Assembly (NCBI GenBank): GCA_005773145.1 | Contig: SXHS01000006.1 | Location: 1 to 11,366, forward strand | Direction: 5' to 3' | Length of the DNA: 11,366 nucleotides | Origin: Planctomycetaceae bacterium | GTDB lineage: Bacteria; Planctomycetota; Planctomycetia; Pirellulales; Pirellulaceae | Shown here: positions 8,157 through 11,366 of the stretch, one piece after another | Position numbering within the stretch: the first letter of the stretch is position 1 | Layout of the letters: the number at the start of each line of letters is the position of its first letter | Notes under the pieces: model-generated | What the model was told of the DNA's origin: nothing | What the model saw: the letters and a program-made list of their open reading frames with translations, nothing else | Database searches by the model: none | Translations under genes and position numbers: made by a program

Positions 8157-8855
8157 TTAGTTGGGGGACGAATGACGCCGCGTGCGGGACTTGGGTGCGG
8201 AAATGGGAACCCCCGCCGGTAGCCCCTGCCCCGAGGCGCCCAGTGCCGCCAGCGTGAATTGGGAAATGTGGTGCACCAGAGGTTCCACGCCAAAATGGTT
8301 CGCCAAGTCCGCGTCGCCCACCAACATGCGGACCACATGCGGAGCCACGCGGTAATACAAACATTGACCGACGATACTAAATACGATTTGCTGGCGGACA
8401 GCGGTCGCCGTCGATTCCGGCAACAATTCTGACAGAATAGCCTGCAAGACTTCGAATTGGGGACGGATATAGTCCTCGACCAGTGCTCGACAGGCATGTG
8501 TGGGATAGAGCAACTCGCGTAACATCAGGGAGTGCTGCCACGGTGCTCCGGCATCCCCCAACATCCGCGTGAGCAGCGCTCGAATGAAGTCGGTTAGTTT
8601 GTGCTCGGCGGGTGTTTCTGGGGCCCACAGCGGAGTCGGTACCTGCTTCAAGAGCCCCTGGTGGGCCCGCCGCACGACCTCCAGGTACAGGCCTTCCTTG
8701 TCGCGGAAGTAGTAATTGACGCTGGCCAGATTGACCTGTGCCCGATCACAGATCTCGCGCACGGTCGTATCGCGAAACCCCTTTTCGGCAAAAATGGGGC
8801 CGGCCGTCTGCAATACCCGCTCACGGGCATCCTGTAGGGTCGCATCTAAGCTCAT
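8157..8855 (-). CDS. TetR-family transcriptional regulator, CecR-like
   Basis: A 232-aa regulator heading the efflux operon. Residues 8-55 form the TetR DNA-binding domain: a first helix (ARERVLQTAGPIFAEKGF), then the helix-turn-helix TVREICDRAQVNLASVNYYF (31-50) and the RDKEGLY cap. The C-terminal part (about 75-205), with LMLRELLYPTHACRALVEDY and FSIVGQCLYYRVAPH, resembles the CecR/DUF1956 effector domain (E. coli CecR/YbiH family), though this is judged by eye. I chose ATG 8855 because GGAGAGG stands six bases upstream; ATG 8876 and TTG 8888 are in frame but the longer form would run into the palindrome. Members repress transport genes until a toxic compound binds. Position, co-direction and the operator argue for local, self-limiting control of the adaptor and pump. 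The Ser/Arg-rich last ~20 residues look disordered. Confidence 0.9.
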   Translation of the reverse strand: MSLDATLQDARERVLQTAGPIFAEKGFRDTTVREICDRAQVNLASVNYYFRDKEGLYLEVVRRAHQGLLKQVPTPLWAPETPAEHKLTDFIRALLTRMLGDAGAPWQHSLMLRELLYPTHACRALVEDYIRPQFEVLQAILSELLPESTATAVRQQIVFSIVGQCLYYRVAPHVVRMLVGDADLANHFGVEPLVHHISQFTLAALGASGQGLPAGVPISAPKSRTRRHSSPN

Positions 8856-8861
8856 ACCGGG

Positions 8862-8868
8862 CCTCTCC
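8862..8868 (-). promoter_or_regulatory. Shine-Dalgarno site deciding the regulator's start
   Basis: On the minus strand this reads GGAGAGG, followed by six bases (CCCGGT) and ATG at 8855. It is the best ribosome site in the window and selects the 232-aa form of the TetR-type regulator over the in-frame ATG at 8876 or TTG at 8888. Confidence 0.75.
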
Positions 8869-8880
8869 AAAACCATGGTA

Positions 8881-8896
8881 TCAAACAAGCGTTTGA
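8881..8896. promoter_or_regulatory. Inverted repeat, probable operator of the TetR-type regulator
   Basis: The sequence TCAAACAAGCGTTTGA is a perfect inverted repeat with 6-bp arms (TCAAAC / GTTTGA) and a 4-bp centre. It sits 25 bp upstream of the regulator's start codon and overlaps the region where the operon's 5' untranslated leader or promoter must lie. Size, symmetry and position fit a TetR-family dimer site used for autorepression. That is inference: no binding data exist and I could not identify clear -35/-10 boxes beside it. Confidence 0.7.
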
Positions 8897-9113
8897 ATGG
8901 CCAGAAAAAAAGTCCTACCCGTGCTGGCGGTCCTAAGAAAAAAATTCTTCGCCAAGGACTTGACGGCCGCGTCGGTGGTCGTTAAATTAGGTAATGTGCC
9001 CTTAGCGGCAGGCACCCAAAACGGGTGGGCTGCGTAGGGGTGAATGCGATCGAATGCCAATTTCTGTATTGGGGAATGCTACTGGGTTATGCCGCGAAGT
9101 GATGGTGTGGGAC

Positions 9114-9136
9114 ATCCGATATTGGATCATCCGATA
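9114..9136. repeat. Short direct repeat ATCCGATA x2
   Basis: ATCCGATA occurs at 9114-9121 and again at 9129-9136, 15 bp centre to centre (about one and a half helical turns). The first copy also makes a small inverted repeat, ATCC-GATATT-GGAT. It could be a regulator half-site pair in the divergent region, but a chance repeat of this size is possible. Confidence 0.4.
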
Positions 9137-9338
9137 ATTCGGGTGGGTCTCGTGCCTTGCGTTTGAAGGTTGCGGCGTGTCTTTTTGCGAGCCCGGGTAG
9201 CGGTCGTTTCTGGTCCCCGTTTTTCCGCTCATAAGACATGTTTCCGTTCGACGCTGGCCGGATGGTCGTAGATACGACTCCTTTCTCCCGCCAAGTTCGC
9301 GGTTCTTTCTCCCTGCTCGTCTGAAATCGGTGGGTTGG

Positions 9339-9360
9339 CTTGAATCCTTGTGGATTCGAG
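9339..9360 (+). other. Hairpin in the likely 5' leader of the PEP-CTERM gene
   Basis: CTTGAATCC (9339-9347) pairs with GGATTCGAG (9352-9360) around the loop TTGT: nine base pairs including one G-U. No U-run follows, so it is not an intrinsic terminator. It lies about 155 bp before the start codon and may be a leader structure if transcription begins upstream of it. Confidence 0.45.
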
Positions 9361-9515
9361 TTGTCCGCCGCATGGGCCGACCCCGCGCGCTTTGTTCCCC
9401 ATGGTACAGCGTGCGCCGTGTTGGCCGCCGCTTCGGCAGTGGTGTTTCCGGAATCAGCAGAAGACAGATCAGTGTTAGGGGCTTTGTGTATTTTGCAACC
9501 GAAAGGTATCGTTCC

Positions 9516-10334
9516 ATGAGAATCGCGACTTTGATTTCAGTATCCAGCACGATGGTTCGCCGCAGTGTGGCGTCCCTGTTTGCCTTGCTCGTTGGCGTGT
9601 CGATGGCATCCGCGATGCCCTTGGGTACGTTCAACATGGAGACTGCTTACTCCGACGTCAATGTGGCGCCGACAATCGGCGGCATTGCTGGCTTCAACGG
9701 CACGAGCTTTTTTAGTCCGGCCGGCGTCGGTGAGCCGGTTGACGTGCTCGAGACCGCCTTCAATAGCGGTCTCTTCACGTTCGACTTTTCGGATACCGTT
9801 TTTGAGATCACTGGTGGTTTTAACGAACTACAGACCTACGTGATCGATACGAACCTGAGTAATTCGCTGAACAGTGGCGACGATCTACTGTCGACGATCG
9901 GCCAAGGTGCCTTCGTCTTCAAGAGTAAGTCCACTGGCAACACCATTCTGAGCGGGTCGTTCGTCAGCGGCACGTTTTCGTCCAAGGTGGGTGGTAACGG
10001 CGGTACGTTCAGCACTTCGGATGTGGGCGGACTGGACCTGGTGGCCGGACCTGGATTCAACTTCGGGGATGGCACTTGGGTGGCCGATATTCTGGACTCG
10101 GAGAGCTTTGCTTTCAATCTCGTTGGCATCACCCGCGGAGTTACTGCCAGCCAGACAGCGGTGCTCGTGCCCGGAGCCGGTGGCATCTTTACCGCAGATC
10201 TGCAGTCGATTGATGTCGCCACCGGTGGTGTGAACACCAGCGGTCAAGCCGTCGTCGTGCCAGACCCGGTTTCCGCGACCTTGGCCGGGTTGGGCCTGTT
10301 GGCCCTCGTGGCCACCACGCGGCGTCGCAGCTAG
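9516..10334 (+). CDS. Exported PEP-CTERM-type protein
   Basis: A 272-aa protein with a clear signal peptide (basic start, then SLFALLVGVSMASA, cleavage expected after residue 33). The middle (about 35-240) is rich in Gly, Ser, Thr, Asn and Phe with alternating hydrophobic residues, as in secreted beta-sandwich proteins, and has no cysteine after the signal. The C-terminus reads VVVPDPVSATLAGLGLLAL and then VATTRRRS. That is the PEP-CTERM pattern: short motif, membrane helix, basic tail. Here the motif is V-P-D-P, with Asp replacing the usual Glu. PEP-CTERM tails direct exosortase-mediated cleavage and surface or matrix attachment in bacteria that make exopolysaccharide. No exosortase gene is in the window. 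The ATG at 9516 has AAAGG nine bases upstream; ATG 9552 is a possible shorter start, and the open frame extends upstream to 9330 without a signal-like sequence. Likely monocistronic, given the terminator downstream. Specific function unknown. Confidence 0.87.
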   Translation: MRIATLISVSSTMVRRSVASLFALLVGVSMASAMPLGTFNMETAYSDVNVAPTIGGIAGFNGTSFFSPAGVGEPVDVLETAFNSGLFTFDFSDTVFEITGGFNELQTYVIDTNLSNSLNSGDDLLSTIGQGAFVFKSKSTGNTILSGSFVSGTFSSKVGGNGGTFSTSDVGGLDLVAGPGFNFGDGTWVADILDSESFAFNLVGITRGVTASQTAVLVPGAGGIFTADLQSIDVATGGVNTSGQAVVVPDPVSATLAGLGLLALVATTRRRS

Positions 10335-10586
10335 CAGTAGATCCTGAGTGTCCTTCCTTGAAAAAATCTCCGTGGGCGGCCGTCCGACGGTCACGGAAAT
10401 GGTTCGCAGATCACAATCCCTAACTCGCTCAGCCCGGATTCGGGTTGGGCGAGTTTTTTCGTTGGTAGGGGTAACGTGGGGCGAATGTGTCTGGTTCTTC
10501 ACTTCTTCCAGGCCAAGCGGGCGGATCTAAGCTAGGCTTCAGTGGATCTGTAAACACCCTGGTCGAGTCTTCCAAGGTTCTACTCC
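10335..10586. other. Intergenic region between PEP-CTERM and PilZ genes
   Basis: Apart from the terminator at 10422-10459 it holds a weak inverted repeat (CCGTG at 10370-10374 with CACGG at 10392-10396, enclosing CCGTC-C-GACGG) just before it. After the terminator, about 125 bp must contain the PilZ gene's promoter; I could not place convincing -35 and -10 boxes. No small gene is supported. Confidence 0.5.
10422..10459 (+). terminator. Strong intrinsic terminator after the PEP-CTERM gene
   Basis: AACTCGCTCAGCCCG (10422-10436) pairs with CGGGTTGGGCGAGTT (10441-10455) around the loop GATT, giving a 15-bp GC-rich stem with two G-U pairs. A run of six T (10454-10459) closes and follows the stem. 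It lies 87 bp past the stop codon. Reading the other strand there is no matching U-run, so it acts on plus-strand transcripts. Confidence 0.93.
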
Positions 10587-11366
10587 ATGGCCGAGCTGGA
10601 CGATGACCCGTTGATCAATCGCGATGCACGGTACCCGATCGCCGTAGGTCAAGACGTCCGCGTGCGGATTGAGCGACGCGGGGTTGCAGACGCGGCCGCG
10701 TATGAAGGGACTTTGCTCGACCTTTCCCCTGGTGGCGCTCGCCTGGGGGTTCCTATCAGTTTTTCGTTTGCTGACGCCGTACGTTTAACGGCTGACTTCG
10801 GTGTGGAGTCTGCGCTGTCTCTGGAAGCGGATGCCGAGGTGTGTTGGATTCGGCCTGCAGAGGACGGGAGCTGGATCGTCGGCTGTTCGTTCACCCCCAA
10901 GATTGCCCCCGAACTGCTACAGCAGCTCGCATCGTCGGCCATCATCGATCGGCGACAAGGCGCGCGCCAGACCGCCACGGCAGCAGCGACTGCGAGTTGG
11001 GAATTGGGAGGAACGCTCATTCCCATTCAATTGCGCAATACTTCCTCCGGCGGATTTTGTATCACCAGTCCACGCTGCGCGGCCACGGGTGAACAAGTAT
11101 TGCTCCACTTGCGTAAGGACGACGAGACGATTTCGTTTATCGCGGCGCGGATTCAATGGTGCCTGCGGGTGGAGGATCAATTCATCGTGGGGTGCGCTTT
11201 GAAGGACGGCAAGGACTACGCCGTGCTGCGCGAGTGGTCGGCCGCAAACGAACCGGAAGCGCGTGTCGAGGCCCTCACGATGTGCCTGCGCAACAACCGC
11301 AACCGCATTCCGGCCATCAGCGCCTGTGTGTGGGCGTTGGCCGCTATCGCCTGGGTTGTGGTTTCC
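10587..11366 (+). CDS. Tandem PilZ-domain protein with membrane segment, 3' end missing
   Basis: ATG at 10587 opens a frame with no stop to the window edge: 260 codons seen. AAGG at 10574-10577, nine bases upstream, is the likely ribosome site. Residues about 10-115 form one PilZ domain, with RYPIAVGQDVRVRIERR, the DLSPGG motif (45-50), then EVCWIRP and IVGCSF. Residues about 120-215 form a second, with the canonical RxxxR motif RQGAR (123-127), NTSSGG (151-156), then RIQWCLR and FIVGCAL. In the first copy the arginines are R12xxR15 and Asn occupies the first expected Arg position, so that motif is degenerate. PilZ domains bind cyclic di-GMP through RxxxR and (D/N)xSxxG. After a linker, residues 241-260 (IPAISACVWALAAIAWVVVS) begin a membrane helix. 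So this may be a membrane-bound c-di-GMP sensor, with an unseen C-terminal part. It stands alone after the terminator, in its own unit. Confidence 0.85.
   Translation, partial: MAELDDDPLINRDARYPIAVGQDVRVRIERRGVADAAAYEGTLLDLSPGGARLGVPISFSFADAVRLTADFGVESALSLEADAEVCWIRPAEDGSWIVGCSFTPKIAPELLQQLASSAIIDRRQGARQTATAAATASWELGGTLIPIQLRNTSSGGFCITSPRCAATGEQVLLHLRKDDETISFIAARIQWCLRVEDQFIVGCALKDGKDYAVLREWSAANEPEARVEALTMCLRNNRNRIPAISACVWALAAIAWVVVS

Larger units (their letters stand above)
8897..9515. other. Long divergent intergenic region, no convincing gene
   Basis: This 619-bp stretch separates the efflux operon from the PEP-CTERM gene. Near the operon it has two A7 tracts (8905-8911 and 8938-8944) 33 bp apart. 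Further right are the direct repeat ATCCGATA (9114-9121 and 9129-9136), a small hairpin (9265-9278) and a better hairpin (9339-9360). A weaker CATGGG/CCCATG pair lies at 9371-9376 and 9398-9403. Open frames on both strands are Arg-rich and have no recognisable domain. It should hold both promoters and possibly a long 5' leader for the PEP-CTERM gene; I could not place promoter boxes with confidence. Confidence 0.6.

Noticed and set aside
8126..8497. Upstream extension of the adaptor reading frame
   Set aside because: The frame is open but lies inside the regulator gene in another frame; its translation is unlike any adaptor, whereas ATG 8125 gives a proper membrane anchor.
9002..9637. Minus-strand 211-codon open frame
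   Set aside because: It runs antisense across the start and signal peptide of the PEP-CTERM gene, is Arg/Thr-rich with no domain, and has no supporting context.
10370..10396. Inverted repeat as a second terminator
   Set aside because: The outer arms are only 5 bp and no T-run follows; the real terminator is just downstream.
9885..10502. Minus-strand 205-codon open frame opposite the PEP-CTERM gene
   Set aside because: It crosses the intrinsic terminator and opposes a well-supported gene; no motif or ribosome site.
1..11366. Mobile element, defence island or CRISPR array
   Set aside because: No transposase, integrase, nuclease, spacer-repeat pattern or flanking direct repeats were seen; codon use looks uniform across the genes.

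Overview
The window looks like chromosomal DNA of a planctomycete (Pirellulales-like), which is an inference from gene content. The clues are a Gfo/Idh/MocA oxidoreductase with the C-terminal '...LREPWRL' ending typical of that phylum, a secreted HEAT-repeat protein with a small C-terminal beta module often seen there, a PEP-CTERM-type exported protein, a tandem PilZ protein, GC-rich codons and weak or missing Shine-Dalgarno sites. No rRNA, tRNA, CRISPR array, insertion sequence or phage gene was seen.

Layout, left to right. (1) Bases 1-3218, plus strand: the 3' part of a Gfo/Idh/MocA dehydrogenase, then 35 bp later an exported HEAT-repeat protein. (2) Bases 3219-3262: a 41-bp gap between convergent genes, filled almost entirely by about five copies of a degenerate heptanucleotide. 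(3) Bases 3260-8855, minus strand: a three-gene efflux operon in transcription order, a TetR/CecR-type regulator, a membrane-fusion (periplasmic adaptor) protein and an RND inner-membrane pump. No outer-membrane channel gene is present. A perfect 6+6 inverted repeat (TCAAAC-N4-GTTTGA) lies 25 bp before the regulator's start and is the likely autoregulatory operator. (4) Bases 8856-9515: a long divergent intergenic region with the operator, two A7 tracts and several small inverted repeats. (5) Bases 9516-10334, plus strand: an exported protein with a PEP-CTERM-like tail (VPDP instead of VPEP), followed by a strong intrinsic terminator at 10422-10459. (6) Bases 10587 to the right edge, plus strand: a gene cut by the window end, encoding two PilZ domains and then a membrane segment.

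The clearest functional unit is the regulator-adaptor-pump operon: the regulator probably represses its own operon through the palindrome, and adaptor plus pump would form two thirds of a tripartite exporter of unknown substrate. The oxidoreductase/HEAT pair may be a second transcription unit, perhaps in sugar metabolism. The PEP-CTERM and PilZ genes appear to be separate units. I see no convincing new system; the most useful follow-ups are the PilZ gene at the edge, the operator, the heptad repeat and the odd insertions in pump and adaptor.
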